Below, one piece after another: positions 13,253-25,617 of a stretch of 64,000 nt of DNA. The notes beneath the pieces were generated by a model that was not told the DNA's origin, ran no database searches, and worked only from the letters and a program-made list of their open reading frames with translations. Location: contig CAKMRJ010005523.1 in NCBI GenBank assembly GCA_928212115.1, forward strand, positions 101,950,100 to 102,014,099. The letters are read 5' to 3'. A program made the position numbers and the translations under genes. Source of the stretch: Lactuca virosa. Lineage: Eukaryota > Streptophyta > Magnoliopsida > Asterales > Asteraceae. Within the stretch, counting starts at the first letter, position 1; every line of letters begins with the position of its first letter.

Positions 13253-13260
13253 TATAAATA
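13253..13260 (+). promoter_or_regulatory. TATA box of LTR H
   Basis: TATAAATA lies in CCTATAAATAGAGG, in the same LTR position as the TATA boxes of D (24784 and 30624) and upstream of a CT-rich 5' leader. Confidence 0.7.
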
Positions 13261-13314
13261 GAGGTGCAAGGCAGCCTCATTCTTCACACCAAAAACCCTT
13301 TCTTTCTCTCTCTA

Positions 13315-13319
<5 letters not shown>

Positions 13320-13346
<27 letters not shown>
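13320..13346 (+). repeat. CT microsatellite
   Basis: This is an almost pure run of CT dinucleotides just downstream of the TATA box of H, where plant 5' leaders often carry pyrimidine tracts. Confidence 0.9.
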
Positions 13347-13820
13347 AAACCTCCCAAAACACCCCCAAGCGCTAGGAAACTTCCCTAGTGCTAGAAGAAG
13401 GCCTCGAAGCGCCCGAAGGCTCCGAGAAAAAAGAGTTTTTCGGCTTGGAAAGTTCTGCCCCCGCAAAGCCTGGTTTCTAGCAAACCTCCCGGTTTCGTCG
13501 AAGGAAATCAAATTATTAAGAAACGAAGCGTTGCCCGAGTTTGGAATCATCACTTTAACAAGTGAGTGCATAGTTACTTTCATCTTACACATAAATATGA
13601 AAGTATTTTATATAAATTACGTGTTATGTGTGCATATTATTTGTTTACCTAATATCTATGTTGGATGAACGATTTAAACATTTTTTTATGATGTAAACTG
13701 TATATGTATTTTATATCTACAAATTTGTTGGGTAAAACATGGGTAGATGAAATAGTTGATGTGTGATGAAATAAAATGATAAGAGGCCTCGATGTTTACG
13801 ATGATCTAGTCATCTAGCGG

Positions 13821-16800
13821 TGTGACTACTGTCAATTCAGGTCATTCTCGGACTCATGCATCTTTATAAAAACCATTCATGCACAACATGTCATGGCCTA
13901 GTAGTATAAATTAGGTCAAAATCTTGCATAAACTAGGATCTAACTAAGATCTAGGACTAATATACTTGACTCTTACGATTCTAGTAAGTTGTTTAACTAC
14001 AATAGGAAATGCCAATACCATAATTAGAATGAAACTTCAAACTTTGTTACAATTGAAAAAGGGTATAAAACCCTAAAAATAAATTAAAATATTCTAATTT
14101 CATTCCAATATGATGGTGAATATCAAACAATGTTCCAAAAACTCTAAAGAGCCCAAAAATCCAAATTTATAAACTTTAAAGCTTAAAAACTTTATAAAAT
14201 TTGCTATAAACTTCCTAATATAAAATTTTTATTAATCAAATTATAGATTATAATCAATGAAATAGAAATTTAAATTATCATACATTAATCATAATTTATT
14301 AGTTAAAAACAAGATTTTTAAATAAATCAAGAATTGCTTAAAGAAACATTTTTATAAAAATTTAGGTTTTATAAAAATTGAAGGGAAATTTATTTAATTT
14401 GAATTAGGAGAGAGAGGGCCTCTCTTATACTCATAAAATCCGCCACCCTCTCTCCCATGCTCTCTCTTCCCAAAAACTTCAATCATTAAACTCATTCTTA
14501 CACTTCAACTTCCCTCTTCATTCTCTCTCTCACACTCCACCCTTTCAACTCTCAAACTCTCCTCCTCTCTCTCTAAACTCACGAAAATATTCAGTCAAGA
14601 ACACCTCTCCACACTCAAATCTTCATCTTCTAAGGCTATTCTTCAAGGTATTCACGAAAATCTTTCACCCTCCCTTACTTTTCCTTCTTGTTTTAAAGGG
14701 TTTTCTTGTATTTCTCTTCCTTCTACACCATTCTTTATGAACATTCATGAACATGTTCATGAATGTCGAGTTTGATGATGATGTTGGTAGGGTTTCACCC
14801 AAGAACAACATGCATGTTGTTTAATAGTGAAATCCAAGGACCAAAACCCATGTCAAACACTAAAGTTCGGATTTTTACAAGTTTTAAAGGCTCATACACC
14901 TTATGCATTCAAGTATTTCCTTTAAAAACATCACTAAGACAAACATATGTCCATGCATGGTCTTCAAACCGTGATGCATGGGATGAACACCAAGCTAAAG
15001 AGCTTGATGATCAAAGTACGTTGTTAATAGTGCATGTAAATGATTTTGTCTATAAAAATATCTAAAAGTTCTTTTCTGTTCAAAATAAATTTTTTTCCAG
15101 ATTCCCATTAAGGTAATATGAACATCTGGAAAATGCCAAGAGTTTTTATCATTTACTTGATTTATTAAAATTGTTACAAGAAAACAAGGGCATAAATCAC
15201 ATAAAATATTTACAGAGGTCTATAAATCCTGAATAAATTCGTGGATGACCCCTATGGTGAATAATGACCTTTCATTACGTTTCATTGATTTATGTTTCTG
15301 TTTAGTATGACTTTTGATTTTCTTTTTGTTTGGTTCCAGTAAATCGCAAAACCACTTTAGAGAGTGTGAAAATTGTATCTAACAATTTTCGTAGCTCTTA
15401 CCTGAGGTGGGAGACTTAGAAAAATAATTTCAGAATTTTGCATCATGCCTTTCTATTTTTCCCAATTTTTTGGTAATTATAATGGCCTAAAAATAGGAAA
15501 AATAGTTCTGATTATCCAAGTATCATGAAAATTTACCAGAACATCATGGTGTACATTAGGAGGTTACATAAAAATTTTGAGGATTTTTCTCTACTGTATA
15601 CTATTTTTCTCCTATTTTCTAAGGTTAAATACACTTAAATACATTTAAATACACATAAATACCCAAAACCGGATTATACAATATGAAAACCACCTTTGGT
15701 ATTTTTCCCAGGTTATATACACTGTAAATGATGTTACAAAAAGTTTTGGTAATTTACTTTAACTGTTTATTATTTATTCTCCAATTAATGATTATTTAAG
15801 AGGATAAAACAAAGAAAAATAGAAAGACCAACTGAAAAATATGTTTTATATTTTTCACAGTTTCTATATGTATAATAACAGTGTTACAAAAATTTTGGGT
15901 AATTTTGGAAACTGTTTTCTATTTATTTCAATTGTTATTAGAATAAATGCACAAAAATCATAAAATTGGGTTAAACAGTTTAGAAATCCATTTTTATATT
16001 TTTCCCAGCTCAAGTATGTCTAATGGCAGTATTATAAAAAGTTTGGGAATTTTTATGCTTTTAGTACTATTTTTCATGAATTTATGTTGTTATGAAGGCT
16101 TAAAAATTTAGAAAAATAGTTAATCATATCAAAAATTCAAAGGAAATTTTCTGGAAGACCTCTACCGTATTTAGAATAAAAAATACAAGGTTTGACAATT
16201 TTTGGAAACTGTTTGATAATATTTTATATTTTTAGGAATTTAAAACACCTTTAAATGTGTTGAAATACCCTAAATTAATATTACTAAATCTGGAAAATTA
16301 ATATCCAAAATTGTCTTAATCACATGAGTTATAGAATTTCACCATTTCAGAAAAATTGTAACCAATTAATATAAAACCAATATTAGAACATAAATTTGGC
16401 ATTTCTCTATATGTAGAGTTTAGTATATTAGCATTAGATTTCGACATGGAAACTCACTAGTGTGTGTTTGATGTCGTAGGATCCCGGTAGTAAGACGTTG
16501 GTGTATTCCGAGGCACCACTTGTACCTACTCGAAACATTGTGAGTATTCACGCACTCCCCTATTTTCAGTTTTTATGTTTTGGGGTGGAAAAGCATGTCC
16601 CGAAAAACTATTATTTGAATGTTGTATTTAAATTGATTTGTATCAAACATGATTGCTATTTTATTGCTATGTCTCTCTATGTATGTCTATGCAACACGGA
16701 ACATGAGAACTTATCGTACTAAGGCCCTTCCCTTATCTCTAACCATTAACTCTTTGAGCCAATGGTCATTATGGATAGCGCTATTAGGAATTGACAACTC

Positions 16801-17332
16801 CTCACTCGCCCTATTGCTGGAGTGCATGATACCATATTCATCTATGAAACGATAAGCATAGATCTTGATAGGGCTTCAGTCATAGGTATGGTTGAGACTC
16901 ATTGTTTGCTCATACACATACAAACTCGTTTCTCGTTATAGCAATAAACTTGTTATCAATCATAGCAATCAACTTTGTTTCTCATTAAAGCAATGTACTT
17001 GTATTTATGAAAAGCCTTATTCCAAATCTTGATTTTATAAACTTGTGAACTCACCAACTATTTTCATAGTTGACGCTCGTTTTACATGCTTTTTCAGGAA
17101 ATAATTAGTAAGTGGATATAAAGATTCATCATCATAGAGCATGCTGCATCGTGTTGAAGTTATTTATGAAGTTATATTTTGAACAATGTTATTTTGGAAA
17201 AACTTGTACTTGTTTCTATTAAGCTATGGGTTGTAAACTTTTGAATATTGCTATGGTGATGTATCTTTATCTTTTGCAATGAAACCGTTATCGCTGTCAT
17301 ATCTTGTGTTTCCGCTTTAGCGGGGTGTGATA
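13821..17332 (+). mobile_element. solo LTR G2 nested in H
   Basis: This is a 3,512-bp LTR of the G family in plus orientation. It starts TGTGACTACTG and ends GGGGTGTGATA (one change from GGGGTGTGACA). The perfect duplication AGCGG flanks it at 13816-13820 and 17333-17337. Removing it plus one AGCGG rejoins H to match the uninterrupted D LTR near 31145 (CATCTAGC then AGAGTATAGA). Like the G LTR it has a pyrimidine-rich stretch (14400-14700), then AT-rich sequence, then a palindromic block at about 16770-16820. Confidence 0.92.
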
Positions 17333-18895
17333 AGCGGAGTATAGATGACGACCACGAACTATTCTAGACAGTCCAGTGGAGCGCTAGCAGGATCGCAACC
17401 TGTAGGTGTTTACTTGAACTACGTGTTCACCAGGTGTACTCCATCCCCCTCATGGTTGCCTTATTTGATATGTATTGCTGAGCAATCCCCAAAGCAATGT
17501 TGTCCACCCCCGATGAAAAATCCTTATAGATACTTTAGGGACGTAAAGTGAGGATAACGGGAACGGGTAATCGGGTTAAATGATTTGATGAAAAAAATAA
17601 ACTTATTTATTGTGGGTTGAAACCCTATGTGCTCACCAGGCTCCTAAGCCTGACCCACTCAGTTTCTTGTATTACAGGTAGTGACACAAGAGCATAGATG
17701 CGATGATCTGATGAGAGATTATGGATCATAGGCCAGTAGAAATAAATAAAAATGTTGTAAGGCCTATGTTGTTTTTGTGGAAAATGTTGTTTTTTTTATG
17801 CTTTTGATGTGTATTGACAATGACATCCCGATGTTTGTAATATAATCAAAATTCATTTCTTCGGAAATGCTTTGATAAATTCCCTATCATATTTTTTGGG
17901 AACAAATTCTGCAACATATTTCATTAAAAGTATACATTGATTTTTAAATAAAGTATAAACGAATCGGTCTTTTCTGAACGTGAAATTGGGGATGTCACAC
18001 TAGCACACAAAGTATAATGCCTCTAAATAATCACACCCGAAAGACTAATTATTAGAAAACAGGGGACAAGAGAGGGAGAGCCAAAATCTCAAACTTTAGA
18101 AGGCTTAGACCAAGGGACGAAAATTCTGGTAGCTAAGACTAGGAGGGGGTAGTTTTAGTTAGAAGTTACTTAAAGATAAATCATATTTTAAGAATTATAT
18201 AATCTAATTTAATTCAAATTCAAATATGTTGTTTATCCATACCATATGGACGGGAATCCATTGGATAATCCTAAGGAATTTTCGTTTAGCCCTTCGAAGG
18301 GGTTCTAAAATGTTCCAACTATTCAACTTTTGAATAAGTACAATTTATATTTCTAATTAATACCAAAATTAATTCTAAATTAATTTCAACTAATTGTAAC
18401 TTAATTCTTACTAGTCCCGATTAATTTATCAAGCGATGATAAATTAAGAAACTACTTATCTCTCTCCCACTCTCTGTCTCTCTCTTTCTCTTTCTCGCTC
18501 TCTCTTAAATCATTTTCTAGTTCTTTTAGCTCTTGACAACAACACTAAAAGGATGTTATTATTCTCAAAGTTATACCAATTAGGCATAACATTGGACACC
18601 AATTTCCAACAATTATGTATTCATTAACGATTGATATCTTCGTTAATGATAGAAGTTGAATAATAAATTGGATTTATAGTGCTTCATTTATAGCTGAATA
18701 TAATTATTATTGTTTGGGTATTAATTATTCTTCATTATTCATTGTAACACATAAAAAAGAATGGCAAGGATTACGATTAATTTTTTATTTTTATTTTTTT
18801 TCATCAATCATTTATGAATCTATCGTTTATAAATATAGTTGTATATCAATATGTTTTACTTTATATTTTCTTTCTATTACAAAAGCATTGCATTT

Positions 18896-18905
<10 letters not shown>

Positions 18906-18976
<71 letters not shown>
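18906..18976. repeat. (TA)n microsatellite
   Basis: About 35 uninterrupted TA units follow a short GT run. Confidence 0.95.
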
Positions 18977-18979
<3 letters not shown>

Positions 18980-19424
18980 TGTTTTATTTTATAAAAATGT
19001 TGGATTTTATCTTTTTATTACACTTTGTTCATTTTGTATTTACAAATATATTCATATATGATTACAAGTGTATTTTGATTTATTACCTATAAAAAATTTA
19101 ATTAAAAAGTAATTCAATAAAATTAAAAAACTACATTGCCATTTGTTCATTTATACTCAATAAAAATGTTTAAATAAAATGTTTGAAGAAAAAAAATAGT
19201 GTTTATTTTTTGTTTCAAATTGAATGATAATCTAATAAAAGTTATTTTTGTATCGCGTTATAAAAAACCAATTAATTTCATTTTTACGCAACTAGAATAA
19301 TATTGTTATATTTAAAGAAATTATGAATTTGATTTTAATAAAAGAGAATTTAATTTATATATAAGATATTTAAATAGAAAATAGTTGGTTTAGAGACATT
19401 CTTGCGTTCTGAATCTTTTTATGC

Positions 19425-19449
19425 TATATATATAATATATATATATATC

Positions 19450-19480
<31 letters not shown>

Positions 19481-19490
19481 CTATATATAT
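19425..19490. repeat. imperfect AT microsatellite
   Basis: TA/AT repeats with a few interruptions (AATATA, ATCATA, ATCTATA). Confidence 0.85.
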
Positions 19491-19906
19491 TGCCTAATAA
19501 ATGAATGTTTTTTTTTCCACTTGTGACATTTTCATTCATTTGTCAAATGTCATTTATTGGTTATTTTGAATTAATTTTTTTCCACATGTCATTTTATGAG
19601 TTTTTATAACACTCTAATTTTTAAAATAAAATTTTCATTTTTAAACCACATAGAAACACATTCTCACATTTCTCAAAAACCACAAAATGTATAGTTGCTC
19701 AAAACCCAAGACATAAAATGTTTGATAATATCTCAGAATCCTCAAAACAAAAACTCTAACTGGTGTGTAAAATCAAGTTGGCGTCTTCCCGTGATCCTGA
19801 GAGGTACCTGAAACACATATCACACAACACTATAAGCATGAAGCTTAGTGAGTTCCCTAAAATACCACACATAAATAATTTGCCTCTCATGGCTATGTCT
19901 CGATAA

Positions 19907-20070
19907 GGACCCTCCAGTCCATGTGTCTGAGTGAGGACCCTCCGGTCTCACAACTCAGGTTGGACCCTCCGGACCTAACCAATAAAGCACAGAATAATAT
20001 ACAACATAAATTACTAAGACAAATGCATGATATCACATAACTCAGTTTAAGCATATAAGACCCTCCGGTC
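19907..20070 (-). repeat. four tetraloop hairpin words in the A LTR
   Basis: GACC-CTCC-GGTC or close variants occur at 19907-19920, 19936-19947, 19962-19974 and 20059-20070. On A's sense strand each reads stem GACC, loop GGAG, stem GGTC. The second and fourth copies have perfect four-base stems. Confidence 0.7.
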
Positions 20071-20353
20071 ATACAGTATCACCAATCAAGCAAGTATAGT
20101 GAGAAGACACACCTCGTAAGTAAACAAGTAGATGTAGTACCCCACGAACAGTCTAGACTCCGCCTACATAATATAAGCATCTCTAATTAACACTTTATAA
20201 CCAAAACTCTACAAAGTTAAGTTAACCCCTTCTCTCACTCTCGGAAAGGGTGAAAGACTATTTTCCCCTCCATGATCTCCATAACTCATGTCTTGATCAA
20301 ACCCTAGAAGTCAACGGAAGTCAACGCTCGAGTCAACAGTCCATGTTGATTCA

Positions 20354-20493
20354 ACTCGTCGAGTGCACCTGTGCGACTCGTCGAGTTCTTTTGTTCTCTC
20401 TGAAGTATCGGATAATCGTCGAGTTGTCTCATCAACTCGTCGAGTTGTAGCGCGTCTAGACTATCGGGGAAAACCCTAACCGACTCGTCGAGA
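20354..20493 (-). repeat. ACTCGTCGAGT word cluster, downstream group
   Basis: Near-palindromes with five-base arms around one central base lie at 20354-20364, 20376-20386, 20435-20445 and, with one terminal change, 20483-20493. They lie downstream of the weak TATA-like site on A's sense strand. Confidence 0.8.
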
Positions 20494-21089
20494 TGATTTT
20501 ATGCAGAACTAAAGCCCTATACTCTAGATCTAGCCTCCCAAGGCTGATATACCACGTAAAGTTGCAAGCTTTACGTCCATGCACGACACCTAGGGCTCAA
20601 AGTGCCAATACAAAGCTCTATGGAGGGATTAATGAATAAAACCTGGCCAATAGCTTTATAAAGCTTGAATCTTTAGGCCTAGGGGACCTCATACTGCCCA
20701 CATCTGAAGTTTCAACTTCATGGAATGCTCAAACAACTCAAAGGCTCAAAAGGAAGATGTAAATGGCCACAAACTCCATAAGGAAGAGATCTAACCAAAT
20801 AATGATCAAGGTGATAGCTTTTTACCTCGAAAAAAGCAGCTAGAACTGAAAGAACACCGGGTCCAGAGGCTTCTTCTCGTTCCAAGCCTTATGCTCTTCT
20901 ATCTTCTTCCAAGAATGCACCAAAACACACACTTTTAATCTCTCTCTCTCTCTCTCTCACACAGATGATACCAGATCGTTTAGGATTTCTCTAAGAGTGT
21001 TAAAGTGATAAGGGAGGCAGAAATGAAGGCTTAAGGTCCTTTAAATAGGGCACAAACCCTGAAAATTAGGGTTTTCACACTCAGATCCT

Positions 21090-21191
21090 ACTCGCCGAGT
21101 TGGGGTCCTCCAACTCGTCGAGTAGACTCTAAAAATCACGCGACCCTCTCAACTTCTTCACGACGAGTTGGAACCAACCAACTCATCGAGT
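21090..21191 (-). repeat. ACTCGTCGAGT word cluster, upstream group
   Basis: ACTCGCCGAGT at 21090-21100, ACTCGTCGAGT at 21113-21123 and ACTCATCGAGT at 21181-21191. They lie in U3, upstream of the TATA-like site on A's sense strand. Confidence 0.8.
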
Positions 21192-21250
21192 AGATGATAT
21201 GTTGTGAACAAAATTCTCATGTTCTGCATCCTGGAAATCGGGGTGTTACA

Positions 21251-21264
21251 ATTCTCCCCCACTT
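21251..21264 (-). other. polypurine tract of A
   Basis: On the minus strand this reads AAGTGGGGGAGAAT immediately before the LTR start TGTAACACCCC: the plus-strand primer site of an LTR retrotransposon. It fixes A's orientation. Confidence 0.88.
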
Positions 21265-22470
21265 AAATTAGATTTCTCCCTCGAAATCGCTCTTTATCAA
21301 CACATAGGTTGGAACAGCAATCCGAGAAGCACAACTGGAAAGTCGCTTATCATACAACGATCCCCTTTCCCATAACATCTGAAACCAAACAGGAACCCTC
21401 AACCCAAAAAAGGACGAACCCCTTTTTTTCGTGGCGATATCAGCCCTAACCATTCCGAAGTCGGAAACTATAGTGGTTTGTCTCCCCGACAGACCGCCAT
21501 GCGGAATATCACCATGTCAATCGCTCATCGAATCACGTACCGATAAAACACTTCCAATTCTGATTATCTCATTGCGACTGATGGGGACAAGTCCCTGACC
21601 ATAATTGGCTGCTAATCACTCATCTCAGACATACCAATTAATCCAAACCGTAGCTCAAAAGGAACAGAGGGGTCACATCCCACCAAGGACCAACCCCCGA
21701 CACTGCAATCAGAACCAATCTAAAGAATGAATCTCAATACTCTGCCCTCAGACAATAGAAGAATGGCCATGCCCGGTCGGAAATATCCTCTGATATCCAT
21801 AACCATAAGCCTCAACTTCCCTTCAAATGTTCCTTCCCTCTCTGAGTACCAGGTCATCTCCCGACCTAAAAGTTGAACCTTCAAGGCTACCCTAGCACAT
21901 CCGGCCATACGACTTCACAGTCGTTCTATCAAACTGAGCTGTCTCAACCAATCACACTTGAACTACAAAATCACGAAGTTCGCTTTACCCCAAGTGATTA
22001 TTACAACCGATTTGAAGTCGCACCTCACCTCCGACCTCGGTCGTCTACTACTTGCTAATTCATGTGTGTCGTTGTCCTCCTTAAACCAACGAACTGATTC
22101 ACCCAAGTCTAAAAACATCAGATGGGAAAACATTCCCACTCAGAATGAAATCCACCTGAAAGATCTAAATCCCAACCGGCTCGTCCTCCACATAGATAGA
22201 GCCAAACTCAAACACCAGAGTCTGATCCGATACAAAATTGGAACCACTCGTATCCAATCTGACACTCAACTCATGACCCATGTTCCACGAATCTACGCAT
22301 GCATTACACCTCGATCCTTCCGATTTGCGAGAAACCCTCCCTAAGATAAAATATAACAGTTCCTGACCATCGCTGACACCCCATTCTCGTCCTTGGTCTG
22401 GCCACCAGGTTCCCACATAATTAATTGGCAAGGCTACCCAGGACTAAGAACCCCTCTGCGTCACACTCTG
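21265..22470 (-). other. 3' internal region of A, left of the array
   Basis: No recognisable domain. Minus-strand frames at 21268-21453, 21720-21908 and 22165-22431 are short and broken; some stretches look protein-like (MGHELSVRLDTSGSNF) but match nothing I know. It could be a decayed post-pol frame or an untranslated region. Confidence 0.45.
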
Positions 22471-23009
22471 GCTAGTGAATGCTACGGCTCCCAACAGTCT
22501 TCCAACACTCTCTCACGGACTGATGAGTGCTACGGCTCCCCGTAGTCTTATGAAACTCTCTCACTGACTACTGAGTGCTACGGATCCCCGTAGTCTCATG
22601 ATACTCTCTCTATTACCAACTCGTGAATGCTACCGCTCTCCGTAGTCTTACGATACCCTCTCACTGACTCGTGAATGCTACGGCTCCCTATAGCATTACG
22701 ATACTCTCTATTAGTGACTCATGAATGTTACGGCTCTCCTTAGTCTTACGATAATCTCTCTCCCACTGACTCGTGAATGCTACGGGTCCCCGCAGTCTGA
22801 CGATACTCTCTCACTGACTCGTGTACGCTACGGCTCCCCATAGTCATACGATACTCTCTCGCACTACCTCATGTATGCCACGAACCTCCGTAGTCTTACA
22901 ATAATCATTTACTGACTCGTGTATGCTACGACTCCCCGCAGTCATACGATACTCTCTCTCACTGTCTTGTGTATGCTACGGCTCTCCGTAGTCTTACAAC
23001 ACTCTCTCG
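22471..23009 (-). repeat. minisatellite, 48-52 bp unit, 11 copies, hairpin-forming
   Basis: The word GCTACGGCTCCCCGTAGTC or a variant begins at 22481, 22529, 22577, 22629, 22677, 22727, 22779, 22827, 22877, 22925 and 22975, giving spacings of 48-52 bases. Each unit continues with an ACGATACTCTCTCACTGACT-like stretch. The core is a hairpin, CTACGG-CTCC-CCGTAG. Stems are perfect in copies 2, 3 and 11; in several others one C/A mismatch is left, as expected from cytosine deamination. Confidence 0.92.
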
Positions 23010-23513
23010 CTCGCCATGGGCTCATCCCACGGTTTTCCCTGACTGTCCTAAGTGATTACTCCCACCCGGTTCCACTCACTCTCTTACCACCCAACAATCT
23101 CCTCATCAAGTTATCACCACACTGAGTTCACTAACTCATGCTCCGCGGTCCAACGTAGATAGGTGCACACACCTACCTAAATTATGCACCACTACTCTTG
23201 ACGAAAATTCTCGTAGACTAGGCACTTTCCCTCAGTATAGTTTACACCCTTGGACAATGTCTGTCCGGCGACAATTAACTAATGATCTCACATCTGGAAA
23301 TATAGCCGCTTGATGTTCCACTTGCCGTCTGACAACCCAAGTCTCGTAGTAATCCAACAATTTAGGGAATCATACTAGGATACCTTGATACACTATCACA
23401 GATTCTCACGATGTCCTGCCACGACCACTGATCTTCCACTCACACAACTAGAAACATTGAAGTACTCCAACTCATAATTTGAAGCACGGAGGAATCGTCA
23501 ATGACGGAGAACA
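23010..23513 (-). other. internal region of A up to the B insertion
   Basis: No open frame or recognised motif. It ends in the target duplication GAACA (23509-23513); the same five bases restart A at 62823. Confidence 0.6.
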
Positions 23514-24783
23514 TGTGACAACCCGTTATTTTCGATATTGTAAAATTCAACCAAAGTCAAACATGTCAAATAAAATCCACATTGTTGTTTTTATTAACTT
23601 CTTAAGGTGAGATTAATAACCTATATGTGTTTAAAACCTTTTATTAGAAATGTTGCTTAAATTAGAAGTGAAGTACTTTGTAATGTCCGTGTTTCTAGGC
23701 TAGGCATTAATATTGATGTGAGAGTCTAGGTTAACCTTTGTAACTCATTTTAAAGAAATGAAAAGGAATTATGTGAATATTATGTGAATTATGTGTTTTA
23801 TGCTTAATTACTAGGATTTAATTAATTAAGAATAAAAATGAGCGTCGAAAATAAATATTAGATAAAGCCGATATCTATTAAGAAAGTTGTAGTGGTCGTG
23901 ACAAGGATTACGGATATATATAGAATACCGAAATCCGAGTTATAACGAAGAAGTTATGACCTGTTGAAGTTTCGCGACAAAACCAGCACGGTGCCGAATG
24001 ACGTAAAAATGAGTTTTTGATAAACTACTTTTTAGCCTTGGTGATCTAAACGAAAGTCATAGTGTTCATTAAACCAAGAGTATGTATAAAAAGAACGCCC
24101 AAATCTGACTTCGTATGAGGAAGTTATGATTTTTCTAAGTTTCAGCTTAGTAGTAGAAAGCTAAAAACTCGAATTTTAGATCGAGTGATTTTTAGCCGAC
24201 ACAACCTAAACGAGAATCGAAGGTCTCGTCAATAGTAGTACAACAGTAAAAATACAGACGAAAACGGACGTCGGATGAAGAAGTTATGAATTTTTAACGG
24301 ATTTCCTGTCCCGGTCTGTTAAAAATAATAATATAAAAATTAAACTCAAACTTAGCCGACGAAGTTTAAACGAAAGTTGTAGAGAGTAATTTTATCTACA
24401 CGTGCATATAAAGAACGTCAAAAACGGAGCTCGTATGCGAAAGTTATGAATTTTAGAAGATTTTGGCACAAAATTCGAGAAATTTCGCATGGATAAGCTT
24501 CACCCGGAAAAGCCACGTCACCTCGCATGAAGAGTAGCCGCGTGTCGCTTCCGGATTCGACCAAAGTCTCAGCCCTCGCACATCCGACGCGTGTGCACCC
24601 CCGTGTCCGAAGCAGCTTAGTCACCCGGTGATGAGGCTCGTCCAAAGCCTGACGCGTGGCCTCGCATGCGAGACGTGTCCGACCTTCGCTGCTGCCACCT
24701 GTCCGAGCCACATACCTTCGCCTCTTGCTACCTCGTGCCCTCACTGCTGACTCACTCCTCTCGGCCGACCTTCGGATCTCCCC

Positions 24784-24791
24784 TATAAATA
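24784..24791 (+). promoter_or_regulatory. TATA box of D 5' LTR
   Basis: TATAAATA in CCCCTATAAATAGAAGG, conserved at the same place in the 3' LTR (30624-30631) and in LTR H. GC-rich sequence lies upstream. Confidence 0.75.
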
Positions 24792-25617
24792 GAAGGATGC
24801 GAGCCTTCTCGGGTAATTTTGAGAAATTGCCATTTTACACCCCTTTTTCAATATTTTCACTATTTCCACTTCCCCCAAAGCCCCGAGATTAATTCCAACT
24901 CCCGGAACACGCCCCGAAGTACCCGAAGACCCAGAAAATTTTATCTTTTTGGTTTTGAAGCCCAACCTTCATAGAGCCCGGGTTCTCAATAAAACTCCCG
25001 GTTTTATTAGAAACGATCGTTTTAGGAAACGAAGTGCTGCCCGATTATCGTTAAATCAAGTGAGTATGTAGTTACTTTCACCTTACACATAGATATGAAG
25101 TATTTTATATAAAATACGTGTTATGTGAATATGTATTGTTTGTTTATTTGATATGGATATTGAAGGAATGATTTATACAGGTTTTTAAACTGTATATGTA
25201 GTTTTATCTACAAATATGTTGGGTAAAATGGTAGATGAATTAGATGATGTGTGATGATATAAATGAAACATGAGAGGTATCGAATTTAAGATGATCTAGT
25301 CATCTAGCAGAGCATAGACAACGACACAGACTACTCTAGATTCCAGTGGAACGTTAGCAGACTCGTAATCGGTAGGTAGTTATGTTTAACTATATGTTCA
25401 TAAGGTGTTCTCGAACTATATGTTCATTAGGTGTTTTTGAACCATGTGTTTATCCCATAGTTTTTCTTTTTGACACTATTACGTGTTGGGGTACGGGAGC
25501 GTACGGGAGTACTTTATTAGTATTTTCCATATACTTTTTATTTTGATGAGCTTTGGAGTCTTCGTTTCTTTTATGAAGTGATCGGACGAGCTTCATGAGT
25601 CAGCGTTTCCGTTCACG

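Larger units (their letters stand above)
12238..17999 (+). mobile_element. solo LTR H, interrupted by solo LTR G2
   Basis: It begins TGTAACGTCCGTGTTTC and ends GGGATGTCACA, the termini of the D LTRs, with no primer site or coding region. Flanks are TTAGC (12233-12237) and CTAGC (18000-18004), a target duplication with one mismatch. Without G2 it is about 2.2 kb, shorter than D's 2.9 kb LTR; the part matching D's 69-bp repeats is absent. Solo LTRs arise when the two LTRs of an element recombine and delete its interior. Confidence 0.85.
18000..19604. other. unassigned AT-rich DNA with microsatellites
   Basis: This is bounded by solo LTR H on the left and the 3' LTR of A on the right. It holds a CT-rich patch (about 18460-18505), a long (TA)n tract and a second AT tract. 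Open frames here are low-complexity translations of the TA tract. I found no LTR termini, coding similarity or RNA gene. Confidence 0.5.
19605..21250 (-). repeat. 3' LTR of A
   Basis: On the minus strand it starts TGTAACACCCCG (ending at 21250), right after a polypurine tract, and ends GAGTGTTATA at 19605, probably a decayed GAGTGTTACA. It is about 1,646 bp. A weak TATA-like CTATTTAAAGG lies around 21040-21050. Two clusters of ACTCGTCGAGT words lie on either side of it (21090-21191 and 20354-20493). Four GACC-CTCC-GGTC-like hairpins lie at 19907-20070. Confidence 0.8.

Noticed and set aside
13025..13668. Frames over the LTR H promoter and CT repeat
   Set aside because: They cross the TATA box and a microsatellite, with no domain and no similarity to the neighbouring D LTR frames.
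10728..15065. Matching frames MSSLMMM..GFHPRTTCM at 10728-10940 (minus) and 14763-15065 (plus)
   Set aside because: Both lie in the same place of G-family LTRs. They match because the LTRs are homologous; the downstream parts diverge in frame.
18000..18700. Possible Copia LTR fragment left of A
   Set aside because: The base style is suggestive, but I could not find TG...CA ends, a duplication, a primer site or a second copy in the window.
18714..19092. Open frames with long Tyr-Ile runs
   Set aside because: These are translations of the (TA)n microsatellite.
22165..22431. Protein-like minus frame in A (MGHELSVRLDTSGSNF)
   Set aside because: Only 88 residues with stops on both sides and no recognisable family; kept as part of an unassigned region.
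22471..23009. CRISPR-like regular array
   Set aside because: The repeats are degenerate, the unit length varies, the sequence between cores is itself repeated rather than unique, and the context is a plant retrotransposon.
24418..24892. GC-rich open frames in the D 5' LTR, repeated at 30496-30829
   Set aside because: They span the TATA box and leader; their presence in both LTRs follows from LTR duplication and is not evidence of coding.
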